A stretch of 64,000 nt of DNA from Thalassotalea sp. PP2-459 (GCF_001913705.1 NZ_MKQD01000038.1:104148-168147), one strand, 5' to 3'; positions 30,231 to 39,130 are shown, counted from the first letter of the stretch. Program-made: numbers and translations. Notes: generated by a model not told the origin, from the letters alone.

Positions 30231-31229
30231 TTAAATGCTGATCACCACTTTCCCTAAGGCTTTGCCGCTGGCTAAACGCTCATGTGCTTTACCCGTTTGT
30301 TCTAATGAGAACATTTCATTATCTAAAACGGGGGTTAATTCACCTGCTTCAACAATCTGCGATAATTCATTTAAAATTTTCCCATGTTCTTCTCGTTTAA
30401 TATTATGTAGCATGGGTATTAACATAAAGACGACATGTAATGATAATCCTTTAAAATGGGCCAATGACAAATCCATGTTTACCATAGCTACTGTTGAAGC
30501 AACTTGACCATTTAGCGCCGCTGCTTCAAATGAATTAGCCATGTTTTCTCCTCCTACAGAGTCAAAAACAACATCAAATCCCGCACCCTCTGTATATTTG
30601 GCAACATAGTCTGCGACTGTTTCCGTTTTATAATTAATAGGATAAGCGCCAAGCTTCTCAATTAATGCAAGCTGATTATCACCACCACCTGTAGAATAAA
30701 CTTCTGCACCAAAATATTTGGCAAGTTGTAGGGCAACGTGACCAACACCGCCTGAGCCTCCATGTACCAATACCTTCTGCCCTTCACTAATACCTGCCCG
30801 CATCAAACCTTCATAAGCGGTAATAGCGACTAATGGCAATGCAGCGGCTTCTCGCATCGATAAATTTTGGGGTTTAAGGGCAATCAATTTTGCATCAGCG
30901 ACCATGTACTCAGCCAATGTTCCTTGAAGGTCAGCCAAGCCACCTGCGCAACCATAAACTTCATCACCAATTTTGTAATCAGTTACACCTTCACCGACTT
31001 CTTCTACAGTACCAGCAAAGTCCATCCCTAAAACAGCAGGTAATGCTGGTGCAATTGGTAAGTCATCACCCATTGCTCTGATCATGGTATCTACTGTATT
31101 AACGCTTGTTGCTGCAACTTTTATTAAAACATGCCCAGCTTTTACTTGAGGTTTAGTAATTTTGCTAGCTTCAAATACATTCTCGCTACCAAAACTGTTT
31201 ACTATCATTGCTTTCATTGATGTGTTCAT
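30231..31229 (-). CDS. NADPH:quinone reductase-like zinc-less MDR dehydrogenase
   Basis: 332 aa medium-chain dehydrogenase/reductase of the quinone oxidoreductase type: an N-terminal GroES-like domain (GMDFAGTVEEVGEGV, about 68-82) and a Rossmann domain with VHGGSGGVGHVALQLAKYFGA (about 155-175) for NADPH. The structural zinc cysteines of classical alcohol dehydrogenases are absent. Cytoplasmic; the likely reaction is reduction of quinones or enones. It is divergent from an adjacent LysR regulator about 100 nt away, a common regulator-target arrangement. Confidence 0.85.
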   Translation of the reverse strand: MNTSMKAMIVNSFGSENVFEASKITKPQVKAGHVLIKVAATSVNTVDTMIRAMGDDLPIAPALPAVLGMDFAGTVEEVGEGVTDYKIGDEVYGCAGGLADLQGTLAEYMVADAKLIALKPQNLSMREAAALPLVAITAYEGLMRAGISEGQKVLVHGGSGGVGHVALQLAKYFGAEVYSTGGGDNQLALIEKLGAYPINYKTETVADYVAKYTEGAGFDVVFDSVGGENMANSFEAAALNGQVASTVAMVNMDLSLAHFKGLSLHVVFMLIPMLHNIKREEHGKILNELSQIVEAGELTPVLDNEMFSLEQTGKAHERLASGKALGKVVISI

Positions 31230-31331
31230 TCTAATTTATCCCTAGTAGTTGATGGAGAAAGTATATCCACTAGAAAACATATTGATAATAGAGCACAATA
31301 AGGAATCACTTTTTAGTTTTAATTGATAATA

Positions 31332-32225
31332 ATGAATATTGACCATCTAAAGCTGTTTATTAGAATTGCTGCAACTCATAACATTAGTATGGCTGGACAT
31401 GAGTTAGGTTTATCTCCTGCCGTTGCGAGTGCACATATTAATAAACTAGAAGATGGACTGGGTGTTAGGCTAATTCACCGAACTACCCGAAAAGTATCAT
31501 TAACCGAGGAAGGAAAAGCCTTTCTACCGCATGCAGAAGATGTAGTGGCTAGTGTTGGTGCGGCTCGCGCATCGGTAGGGGCAGGCAGCATTTCTCCAAT
31601 TGGAACTTTACGTGTTGCTGCACCTGCATCTTTTGGGCGGATGCATTTATTACCCGCATTGAATGACTTTTTCGTGCGTTATCCCGATTTAACCATTGAT
31701 TTGAAACTTTCAGATACTATTATCGACTTAGTTGAAGGCGGCTTTGATATTGCCATTCGTAACTCAGCACTGAAAGACTCAAGTTTAATTGCTCGAAAGC
31801 TAGCACCGGATAACCGAATATTGTGTGCTTCGCCAAATTATTTAGCAAAATACGGTGAACCAAAGTCCCCAGACGAATTAATTTTTCATCAATGTATTAC
31901 CCTAATGGGTCTCGAAAATTGGTCTTTTCAAACAGAAAAAGGTCAATTCAATATTAAGGTCAAAGGAAAGTTTCGCACTGATAATGGAGAGGCTGTGCGT
32001 GATGCCTGCACCAATGGCTTAGGTATTACCATCAATTCTAGGTGGAGTGCTTACCAAAAGATTAAAAGTGGTGAGTTAGTCCAAATATTAAAAGACTATC
32101 CGCTGGTTTCAAATACGGCAATTTGGGCTATTTACCCAAGTTCAAGGCTGTTAGCACCCAAAGTAAGGGCCTTTATTGATTACTTTTCAGAGCAGTTTGG
32201 TGACACACCCTATTGGGAAACATAA
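31332..32225 (+). CDS. LysR-family transcriptional regulator
   Basis: 297 aa from ATG 31332; a TTG at 31323 in the same frame is less likely. N-terminal winged helix-turn-helix (MNIDHLKLFIRIAATHNISMAGHELGLSP...) and a C-terminal periplasmic-binding-protein fold effector domain (about 90-290). It belongs to the CrgA/AaeR-like subgroup by its TTRKVSLTEEG and IRNSALKDSSLIARKL segments. Divergent from the quinone-reductase gene, which is its probable target. Followed about 120 nt later by the first displaced nth 3' end. Confidence 0.88.
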   Translation: MNIDHLKLFIRIAATHNISMAGHELGLSPAVASAHINKLEDGLGVRLIHRTTRKVSLTEEGKAFLPHAEDVVASVGAARASVGAGSISPIGTLRVAAPASFGRMHLLPALNDFFVRYPDLTIDLKLSDTIIDLVEGGFDIAIRNSALKDSSLIARKLAPDNRILCASPNYLAKYGEPKSPDELIFHQCITLMGLENWSFQTEKGQFNIKVKGKFRTDNGEAVRDACTNGLGITINSRWSAYQKIKSGELVQILKDYPLVSNTAIWAIYPSSRLLAPKVRAFIDYFSEQFGDTPYWET

Positions 32226-32342
32226 CCATTAGTTTCTTTAGCCACGATGGTAATATAGCTTCCCATTAAAAGTAACTTATGATTTAAACCAAACGGCTAT
32301 TATTGCTACTTTCAGAAGTCCATTTATATCTACTTTGATTAC

Positions 32343-32590
32343 CCTTTGGCTGGCCGACCATAACGGTAGACACGCACATATTTAGAGTCTCAAATCGCAC
32401 CAAACTCGTGATGGGCAAAAACGTTATTCTAGTAGAACAAAAGCTTCTAAAAGTGGTACCAGCCGAATTTAAAGTCTATGTACATCACTGGCTTATACTG
32501 CATGGTCGTTATACTTGTGTTGCCCGCAAGCCACGCTGTGGTTCGTGTATCATTGAAGACTTGTGTGAGTTTAAGGATAAGACGGAATAG
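32343..32590 (+). pseudogene. Displaced nth 3' end, copy 2 (frame intact)
   Basis: Begins at CCTTTGGCTGGCCGAC, the same point as codon 130 of nth, and runs in frame to the stop at 32590. The catalytic-Asp segment VDTHIFRVSNRTKL and all four cluster cysteines (CVARKPRCGSCIIEDLC) are kept. It differs from native nth at many synonymous sites, as a homologue from a diverged strain would. The N-terminal 129 codons, including Lys120, are missing, so it cannot be a glycosylase. A 60-codon product from ATG 32411 or a few codons earlier is possible. Least decayed copy and nearest to the intact gene. Confidence 0.88.
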
Positions 32591-32645
32591 TTGATTCACT
32601 AGTGCGATATCCAAATGGTCAATACAATCTAAATATTAAGATCGT

Positions 32646-32670
32646 CCAAGTGTTTAACTTTTGCACTTGG
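32646..32670. terminator. Hairpin between nth copy 2 and histidine kinase gene
   Basis: CCAAGTG / CACTTGG with an 11-nt loop, followed on the plus strand by TTGGTTTT. It may terminate transcription through the displaced nth end; the U-tract is poor. Confidence 0.4.
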
Positions 32671-32708
32671 TTGGTTTTCGCTTAAAGCTCATTAGGTATT
32701 ATACAATG

Positions 32709-33974
32709 CTACTGAGAGTGAAAGCACAGTTTAACAGCTACACCGTTTTCCATTTGCTCTATCTTTACCTTAACACCATATTTTTCACACAAACGTTTAA
32801 CTAACGACAGACCAATCCCACATCCGTTGCTCGAAGAACCACGAACCCCTGTCTCAAACGCCTCTGATATAGCAACCCCCGAAGAAAAGCCTTTACCGTT
32901 ATCGATAACACTTAAGCTACCATCATGGAAGGATAATTTGATTTGGTTACACTTACCGTGTTCGACTGCGTTATAGAGTAAGTTTTGTAGAATTAGCTTA
33001 AATTCATCTTCTCCCATTTCTATGTAAACATTGCTATCAATTTTTATACACAAATCGATACCTGTAAGCACCTCTAGGTTATCAAGCACACAACTTTCAA
33101 TCAGTGCTTTTAGGTTCTTCTCTTTAATTTTAGTCTCTTTTTCACGAGCTAACGCTAAAAGTGCTTCGATGGTTTTTTGCATTTGTTTGTTTCCATCATC
33201 TATTCGATGAACAAATTTTTGTTGCTCTGGAGTAAGTTGAGTTTTAGTTAAGAGTGTTAAAGCACCTTGACTAATAGTTAAAGGAGTTCGGAGTTCATGT
33301 GATACATCACGAGTAAACTGTTGCTCTCGGTTTATGAGTGACTTGATCCGTGTTAGCGCTTCCTGTAAAACTTTGGCAAAGCGGCCGACTTCATTGTTTT
33401 TAAATTGGCTAGCAAAATTGGTTGGTAGCTGAGTAACTGGACTATTATCAATAATATCCATCAATCCATCGAGTGGTTGAAGCAGTTTTTTAGCTAACTT
33501 TACTGTCCCATAAGACAAAAGTAACGCTAACACTATGCCAAATAATAAAAGCCCTGATGAAAAGCCAAAAATAGTACCCATTAGTTTGTTTACAACAAGC
33601 TGATCACTTACATCCGCTAACAAAATGTGTTGATATAAATTAGACTCATCAACATAAGTAATGTGAAAGTGTTTACCACTATCATCACTAAATTCTTTAC
33701 GCCGAGGCTCTCTTTCTAAGGCTGTTTGAATAGCAAGTGGCAGTGCGATGCGATCTTCATAATATTGAATAAAGCTTACATTTGACTGCGGGGGTAGCGC
33801 CAATTCAATTTGCTCTTTAACTAGCTGTTTTTGTTCATTTAATATTTGATAAAAGAAATTATCTTCCACAACATAGCTAAACATCACGGTGATTGAAGAA
33901 AATAACAAACTCAACAGCACCACAATAGAGACAAAATAAAAAACAATGCGATTTCTTAACTGTTTCGTTTTCAT
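32709..33974 (-). CDS. Sensor histidine kinase
   Basis: 421 aa inner-membrane kinase. Membrane segments at about 10-34 and 130-156 enclose a periplasmic sensor of about 95 aa; a HAMP-like linker follows. Phospho-accepting His226 lies in FTRDVSHELRTPLT. N-box QNLLYNAVEH, G1 DNGKGF and G2 GCGIGLSLVKRL complete the ATPase domain. Encoded downstream of a response regulator (18 nt gap) and a hydrolase in one minus-strand operon. The signal is unknown; the membrane hydrolase in the same operon may modify or report the stimulus. Confidence 0.9.
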   Translation of the reverse strand: MKTKQLRNRIVFYFVSIVVLLSLLFSSITVMFSYVVEDNFFYQILNEQKQLVKEQIELALPPQSNVSFIQYYEDRIALPLAIQTALEREPRRKEFSDDSGKHFHITYVDESNLYQHILLADVSDQLVVNKLMGTIFGFSSGLLLFGIVLALLLSYGTVKLAKKLLQPLDGLMDIIDNSPVTQLPTNFASQFKNNEVGRFAKVLQEALTRIKSLINREQQFTRDVSHELRTPLTISQGALTLLTKTQLTPEQQKFVHRIDDGNKQMQKTIEALLALAREKETKIKEKNLKALIESCVLDNLEVLTGIDLCIKIDSNVYIEMGEDEFKLILQNLLYNAVEHGKCNQIKLSFHDGSLSVIDNGKGFSSGVAISEAFETGVRGSSSNGCGIGLSLVKRLCEKYGVKVKIEQMENGVAVKLCFHSQ

Positions 33975-33992
33975 TTAATCCAACTGTAATTT

Positions 33993-34694
33993 TTATATAT
34001 CTAAGGCGAAACCAACACTGTGAATGGTTTTAACGACATCGGTGCTAAAAGGCTTATCTACTGATTTTCTTAGCTGATAAATATGTGAGCGTAACGAATC
34101 AGAGTCAGTGCCATTATCTCCCCAGACTCTATCAATTAATTCACTTTTTGAAACCGGTCTAGGGTGAGATTCAATTAGGATCTGCAAAATCGAAAAGACT
34201 TTAGGCGGTAGCGACAACAATTGGTTGTTTCGGCTAACTTGCTGGCGTTGATAGTCCAGCGTTAATTTCTTTTCACCATCCCCAATTGAAGTCACTTTCC
34301 CTTGTTGCGGTATATTTAACCTGTTAGATAAAGCGAGACACCTTACATATAGTTCTTCAAGCGCGAACGGTTTAGTTAAGTAGTCGTCTGCACCATGAGT
34401 AAAACCAGCTAACTTATCATCAAGCGTATCTCTAGCGGTCAGCATTATAATGGGAATATGTCGATCCGAAGCTGCTCTTATCCTTTCACAGACTTCTAAC
34501 CCTTCAATGTCGGGCAACATAATATCTAAAATAATACAGTGGTAGTATTGAGAAGCAGCAAGTTCGCAACCGTGCTTACCTTTATACGCAAAATCAATGA
34601 CTGCATCATGCATTGTAAAATAGTCAGCAATATTATTTGCTATGCCGATGTTATCTTCAACTAACAATACGCGTAGTTGCGAACTTACTATCAT
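33993..34694 (-). CDS. OmpR-family response regulator
   Basis: 233 aa from the ATG at 34694, which overlaps the hydrolase stop (TAATG); an upstream start at 34703 is in frame but inside that gene. The receiver domain has the acidic pocket VEDN, phospho-acceptor Asp57 in IILDIMLPD, and KPF near residue 104. The C-terminal winged helix (PPKVFSILQILIESHPRPVSKSELIDRVWG ... LRSHIYQLRK) is complete. Partner of the adjacent kinase. Three 11-bp-spaced direct repeats upstream of the operon fit its binding mode. Confidence 0.92.
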   Translation of the reverse strand: MIVSSQLRVLLVEDNIGIANNIADYFTMHDAVIDFAYKGKHGCELAASQYYHCIILDIMLPDIEGLEVCERIRAASDRHIPIIMLTARDTLDDKLAGFTHGADDYLTKPFALEELYVRCLALSNRLNIPQQGKVTSIGDGEKKLTLDYQRQQVSRNNQLLSLPPKVFSILQILIESHPRPVSKSELIDRVWGDNGTDSDSLRSHIYQLRKSVDKPFSTDVVKTIHSVGFALDI

Positions 34695-35605
34695 TAATAC
34701 CAACCTTTTAATTCTTTATAATACCCTTCAGGCAAGATATGTTCGCCGGCTATCTCGATATGGTGCTTATTGGGTACATTGAGGGCATCAAATAAAATGG
34801 CGTTATCCTCGACACTCGCATATTCATCATTATCAGCTGTCACTAACCAAACTTTTGCAGTGCTTAGTCGCGTAACAAAATTTAAAGGTGATACTCTCGC
34901 CACGGTATCTTTTGACGCAGGAGGAACAATTGATAAGACTTTATTGACTCGCTTATCTAATGAGGCCAATATTAAACTTATTTGCCCCCCCATACTGTAA
35001 CCCGCCACACTAATGTTATTTGAGTCAAATTGTGGCTGATTAACAACCCAGTCCAGCAAAACCCTATGATCTTTTACGGAATCAATGATCATATTCTCGT
35101 ACGGTTCTTTCTTGCCCCAAAACCACAAATCATACATTACATCTTTTATGTTGTAATCCAAGTTCTTACGTTTACCGTGATTCCTTGAGTCGATAGCTAA
35201 TACGGCATAACCTCGAGCAAGCGCCATACTTGCTAATTCGTCCGTTTGTTCCAGAGTGTCTGAGCCCTTAAACTCACCTTCTACCCAACGCACATAAGTA
35301 CGCCCCATGCCATGAACGCCTATTAGAATAGGAATAGGCTGAGAAGGGTCTGCATTTTCAGGATAAGTGAGTTGACCGTATACCCGCTCGCCATCAAAGC
35401 TATTAAACGTGATATTAAACTGCCCCTTTTCTAGTGCTGTAAGGTTCACATTAACGGCTTGCTTTTGATAACTATATAACTCTTCTAACTCTTGAACATT
35501 TACTTTGTATGCCTTCAAGCCGAACACAGTGTACCAACTCACTCCGCTAATCAACAGTATTACGGTTATTACCAGAACGATATTAAATATTTTTTTAGTC
35601 TTCAT
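34694..35605 (-). CDS. Membrane-anchored alpha/beta hydrolase
   Basis: 303 aa with one N-terminal membrane anchor (about 8-28) and an alpha/beta hydrolase domain outside the membrane. The oxyanion loop is in GVHGMGRTY, nucleophile Ser in VAGYSMGGQISL (about residue 204), a likely acid in TADNDEYAS and the catalytic His in IAGEHILPEGY. A dipeptidyl-peptidase/BAAT-like esterase or peptidase is plausible; the substrate is unknown. First gene of an operon with a two-component system, so it is likely induced by it. Confidence 0.82.
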   Translation of the reverse strand: MKTKKIFNIVLVITVILLISGVSWYTVFGLKAYKVNVQELEELYSYQKQAVNVNLTALEKGQFNITFNSFDGERVYGQLTYPENADPSQPIPILIGVHGMGRTYVRWVEGEFKGSDTLEQTDELASMALARGYAVLAIDSRNHGKRKNLDYNIKDVMYDLWFWGKKEPYENMIIDSVKDHRVLLDWVVNQPQFDSNNISVAGYSMGGQISLILASLDKRVNKVLSIVPPASKDTVARVSPLNFVTRLSTAKVWLVTADNDEYASVEDNAILFDALNVPNKHHIEIAGEHILPEGYYKELKGWY

Positions 35606-35669
35606 TTTTGTCCTAATTCTTTAAGCGATTAATGTCAATTTGACTGTAATGGCACTTTACCGAAAAGCT

Positions 35670-35698
35670 TGTGAAGTGAATGTGAAGTCAATTTGAAA
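35670..35698. promoter_or_regulatory. Direct-repeat operator upstream of hydrolase/two-component operon
   Basis: TGTGAAG at 35670 and 35681 and TTTGAAA at 35692 repeat with an 11-bp period, 65-93 nt upstream of the operon's first start codon. Tandem half-sites one helical turn apart are typical of OmpR/PhoB-type regulators, so autoregulation by the adjacent response regulator is the simplest reading. Confidence 0.55.
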
Positions 35699-35820
35699 AA
35701 CTAGAAACAAGGACACAATTATTTAATGAGCTAAACCAAAACCTAGATGAGTAGGAAAATTGATGTTTCGTGACTGATAAACGAGTTAACGTAATGATGT
35801 AAAGCCTATTTTCATTATCT

Positions 35821-36065
35821 TTTGGTTGACCTACCATCGCGGTATACACCCATATTTTTAGAGTATCAAACCCCACTAAATTGGCCATAGGTAAAAACGT
35901 TGTTCTAGTAGAGAAAAAACTTCTAAAAGTAGTACCTGCTGAATTCAAAGTAGACGTCCACCATTAACTTTATTGTATGGACGTTACACCTGCCTTACCC
36001 ATAAACCCAAATGCGGCTCTTGCATTATAGAAGATTTGTGTGAGTTTAAAGATAAGACAGAATAA
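35821..36065 (+). pseudogene. Displaced nth 3' end, copy 3 (decayed)
   Basis: Starts at TTTGGTTGACCTACC, equivalent to nth codon 130. Trp132 is now a stop (TGA), the catalytic Asp138 codon has become Tyr, and a small deletion after HH gives a premature TAA and frameshift. The last 60 nt are almost identical to native nth (AAATGCGGCTCTTGCATTAT and onward). It shares a 127-nt identical block with copy 4, including the deletion. Confidence 0.9.
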
Positions 36066-36093
36066 CGCTTGGCTCATTATTAGAGAGCACTGA

Positions 36094-36426
36094 CAGTGCT
36101 TTCGCTCACAACAGCATGTTTTTTGTTTTGCGATTGATGCTGTTAATTCTTATATCGAGAGCTTACCGTATAATTCATTTTATTTAGGGGATGTCTTAGG
36201 AACTTTAAGACAGGTTTATAAGTATAACTTTATAGATAGTGAAAACTTAAAAACTATGCGTCACTTAATTAAAAAAGTATCAGCAATACATGAATTTAAA
36301 GGTAAATACGACCAAGTATCAGTGAATCGAATTCAGTCAAAAATAATACCAGAGAGAAGCATAGAAGAATAAACGCCAACAAAAGAGCAAGACCAAATTA
36401 TCAAAGAGCTTCTATTTGTATACTGA
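36094..36426 (+). pseudogene. Remnant of an unidentified protein gene
   Basis: An open frame without a start codon runs from 36094 to a TAA at 36370-36372 and continues in the same frame to a TGA at 36424-36426. The translation (for example NSYIESLPYNSFYLGDVL and later HEFKGKYDQVSVNRIQS) looks like a genuine protein tail with one nonsense mutation, but I do not recognise the family. It is the only content of a 0.5-kb module between nth copy 3 and relic 3b. Confidence 0.45.
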
Positions 36427-36545
36427 CTATCTTTTAATAGGTACTGTAGTGCTCGTAAAAAATTTAATATTGCTAGAAATAGAATCCTTTTGTTTGGTGT
36501 TTTTCATATATTTAAAATATGAGTTCTATCTTGCTAAAACTATTA

Positions 36546-36596
36546 GTGTCGATTCATATTGAAGATTTATATGAGTTTAAAAATAAAACAGAGTAG
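36546..36596 (+). pseudogene. Displaced nth 3' end, relic 3b (last 17 codons)
   Basis: GTG TCG ATT CAT ATT GAA GAT to a TAG stop translates as VSIHIEDLYEFKNKTE, aligning with the nth C-terminus GSCIIEDLCEFKDKTE; both cluster cysteines are lost. The rest of this copy has been deleted. Confidence 0.8.
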
Positions 36597-36683
36597 CCAA
36601 TAGCTACTTAGAGAAAGTAACAATCTTATATTTCAATCAACCGAGTGCTTTATTGATTCATGCTTAACATCGCTCAGGAAAGG

Positions 36684-37922
36684 CTAAAGTTTGCTAGTAC
36701 AATTCAAGTCTTGGATGAATACAGCTCCAGACTCTTGACCTAAAACATCGAAATTTGGAGTGCCAACAATAGCGATATCATTAGATAATCCTATACTCCA
36801 ACCAAATTTATCATCAGGCATACTTTTCTTGGCTACATACTTAGATGTATAACGCCAACCACCTATACTTTTTTTGTATAGATACAGCGCTCCAGTATCT
36901 TTACCATTAGCGTCATGGTTCATTGCACTTATGATTGCAGTATCGCCGCTCAACGCCACCCCTCGTCCAAACCTATCGTCAGCTTGCCCATCGGGTGAAG
37001 TCAACTTCACTTGTTGTGTCCAAGTGCTGCCCTCTCGCACAAAAATATACGCTGAGCCAACATCTTTACCTAACTCTTTAATGTCGTCTCGTCTTGCGGA
37101 AATTAATGCGGTATTTTCCGACAGCGCAACCCTGACACCAAAAATATCAGTCTTACCACCATCAGAGGCCATAAGTTTAGCTTCCTGTTGCCATTTATTT
37201 TCCTCTAGAACATAAACGTAAACTGCCCCTGCATTTTCCGCTTTTTCATCATTTAAATCAGCACCAACAAGAATGGTATTACCATCAATGGCAACACTTA
37301 TGCCAAATAAATCTCCCGTTACACCATCACTGGCCGTTATTTTTGCTTGATAGTGCCATATTTCCTTTTCTCGTTTGTAAATATAAGCGGCTCCTGAGTC
37401 GATGCCCAATGCGTCGTTACGTGGTGCGCCAATGACAAGATAGTTGTCGGTGAGTGCAATACTCTGACCAAAAGCATCGCCCGGTTTTGCATCAGGTGCA
37501 GTGAAAATACGATTCTGCTTCCAAATGTTCAATTTACGTTCAAAAGAGACAACAGCCCCCGAATCTTTCCCTTTATCATCCCTTCGCATCACACCTAACA
37601 TTGCAATATTATTTTTCAATACCACTTTACCACCAAGTGTATCGTCAGCGAAGGCCGGCTTAGCAACGAGTTTTGCTTGCTTTTGCCAGCCATTGTCAGC
37701 CCATACATAAACATAAGCTGCTCCAGCATCTATTACACCATCAATATCAGCTTTTAATGCCCCTACGAGTGCAGTGTTACCATCGATAGCAACACCATAA
37801 CCAAAAGCATCCCCTGCCTTGCCATCATCCGCTAAAAGAATATCTTGCGCTGCAAAGCCATTAACAGCAATTAATGTAAGAGTTGCGCATAGGTACCTTT
37901 TTACTTTATGTATTAATTTCAT
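36684..37922 (-). CDS. Secreted FG-GAP repeat protein (integrin-like beta-propeller)
   Basis: 412 aa from ATG 37922; the frame opens at a GTG at 37940. Signal peptide (TLTLIAVNGFAAQD), then about seven repeats of roughly 50 aa with the pattern DxFGxxVAIDGNTALVGA...GAAYVY, characteristic of FG-GAP propeller blades. Likely exported to periplasm or surface; no anchor or catalytic motif seen. Downstream of a metallo-beta-lactamase-fold gene on the same strand. A binding or adhesive role is inferred from the fold only. Confidence 0.8.
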   Translation of the reverse strand: MKLIHKVKRYLCATLTLIAVNGFAAQDILLADDGKAGDAFGYGVAIDGNTALVGALKADIDGVIDAGAAYVYVWADNGWQKQAKLVAKPAFADDTLGGKVVLKNNIAMLGVMRRDDKGKDSGAVVSFERKLNIWKQNRIFTAPDAKPGDAFGQSIALTDNYLVIGAPRNDALGIDSGAAYIYKREKEIWHYQAKITASDGVTGDLFGISVAIDGNTILVGADLNDEKAENAGAVYVYVLEENKWQQEAKLMASDGGKTDIFGVRVALSENTALISARRDDIKELGKDVGSAYIFVREGSTWTQQVKLTSPDGQADDRFGRGVALSGDTAIISAMNHDANGKDTGALYLYKKSIGGWRYTSKYVAKKSMPDDKFGWSIGLSNDIAIVGTPNFDVLGQESGAVFIQDLNCTSKL

Positions 37923-37997
37923 CAATTTATTCCAATCCACTTAAACTTGTTTTAGCTAAAAGGTACATATGAATAGACCTTTCACCTTCATCAATGA

Positions 37998-38909
37998 CTA
38001 CTCGAGCTGCCCCGTTATATCGTAGTAATGTGTAGTCAGCATTCGTTCGGTAGTGATAAATGCCCAATTCCAATTTTCTGTATAATTCTTTAAGGGGTTT
38101 AGTGCCTTAATTGCTTCCAAGGATAACCCTTTGTTAATAAATGCTTTAACAATATTGTGGGTATCGTTCAACATCGTGATACTTTCTTCTAAATCACTTA
38201 TCGTCGCTACAGGCCCGTGCCCTGCGATAATTTTTGTGTCTTCGTCAGCAACTTCAATTATTTTTTTAATACCTGCAATGTAACCTGCTACCGAACCACC
38301 ATTGTCTATATCGATAAATGGGAAACGTCTATTAAAAACAAGATCTCCGCCATGTATTACATTGCCCTCTTTAAACACGACAAACAGATCACTGTTTGTG
38401 TGCGCATTAGGCGTGTGATGAAGCTCAATGCTTTGGCCATTCATGTTGAGTGATGTACCTTCTGTGACGTCAGTTTTTGGGTAATATTGCGGCGTAAATG
38501 AGTGAGCCTTACGGCCTAACGCTTTAATTGCCCTTGGATTTTCAAGGTATCTACGTACATTAGGATGAGCCATAATTATTGCTCCTCGTTTCTTGAAGTA
38601 CGCATTACCTCTGACATGGTCTCGGTGAAAGTGTGTATTAATGATAAGATCAACATCGCGGTTATCAGATAGTTTTTTCTGAGCACCATCAATAAGTTCA
38701 ACTAAATGTTCCATCTGTGTGTCAACCATGAAAACGCCGTCTTTACCAATTAACACTGCCACGTTACCTGAACGGTCTGTTCTTAGTTCAAAAATTCCAT
38801 ACCCAAGATCAGTAACCTTGATATCGAAACCCTTGTTCCTGTCGTGGTTGTGAGCATCTGCAGCACTGAACCAACAAACAATAGCAATAAACTGAATTAT
38901 TTTTTTCAT
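37998..38909 (-). CDS. Periplasmic metallo-beta-lactamase-fold hydrolase
   Basis: 303 aa from ATG 38909. The signal peptide ends near SAADA|HNHD. Zinc-binding motifs are INTHFHRDHVRGN (HxHxDH), His in HTPNAHTNSDL, Asp in GGDLVFNRR and His in IAGHGPVA, the complete dinuclear set. The order resembles subclass B-like or quinoprotein-relay/SoxH-like MBL proteins rather than a proven beta-lactamase. A LysR gene is divergent from it, with repeated ATATGATG sites between them. Confidence 0.85.
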   Translation of the reverse strand: MKKIIQFIAIVCWFSAADAHNHDRNKGFDIKVTDLGYGIFELRTDRSGNVAVLIGKDGVFMVDTQMEHLVELIDGAQKKLSDNRDVDLIINTHFHRDHVRGNAYFKKRGAIIMAHPNVRRYLENPRAIKALGRKAHSFTPQYYPKTDVTEGTSLNMNGQSIELHHTPNAHTNSDLFVVFKEGNVIHGGDLVFNRRFPFIDIDNGGSVAGYIAGIKKIIEVADEDTKIIAGHGPVATISDLEESITMLNDTHNIVKAFINKGLSLEAIKALNPLKNYTENWNWAFITTERMLTTHYYDITGQLE

Positions 38910-39063
38910 TATCAATAACCAGAATTATTATCTAGTGTGGCTGTTAAACCAAGTACGTAACTTATTAATGCGAGTGCTGTTTTCATCTTTATCCTGGTTA
39001 TCTGTGTTCTACTATTCCATTCATATTAAGAGAGCATAAAGGTAAAATATAATTTTAAAACGA

Positions 39064-39130
39064 CATCATATTCATTTCAAAATATGATGAATAGATTAAA
39101 ATGACAACCAATACATAAAATTATATGATG
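39064..39130. promoter_or_regulatory. Candidate LysR operator with repeated ATATGATG
   Basis: CATCATATT (39064-39072) and AATATGATG (39081-39089) form a perfect 9-bp inverted repeat with an 8-nt spacer; a further ATATGATG lies at 39123-39130. They sit in the MBL/LysR divergent intergenic region, where a LysR-type regulator would bind. Confidence 0.5.

Noticed and set aside
36094..36426. Transposase remnant
   Set aside because: The translation shows no DDE or recombinase motif that I can recognise; left as unidentified.
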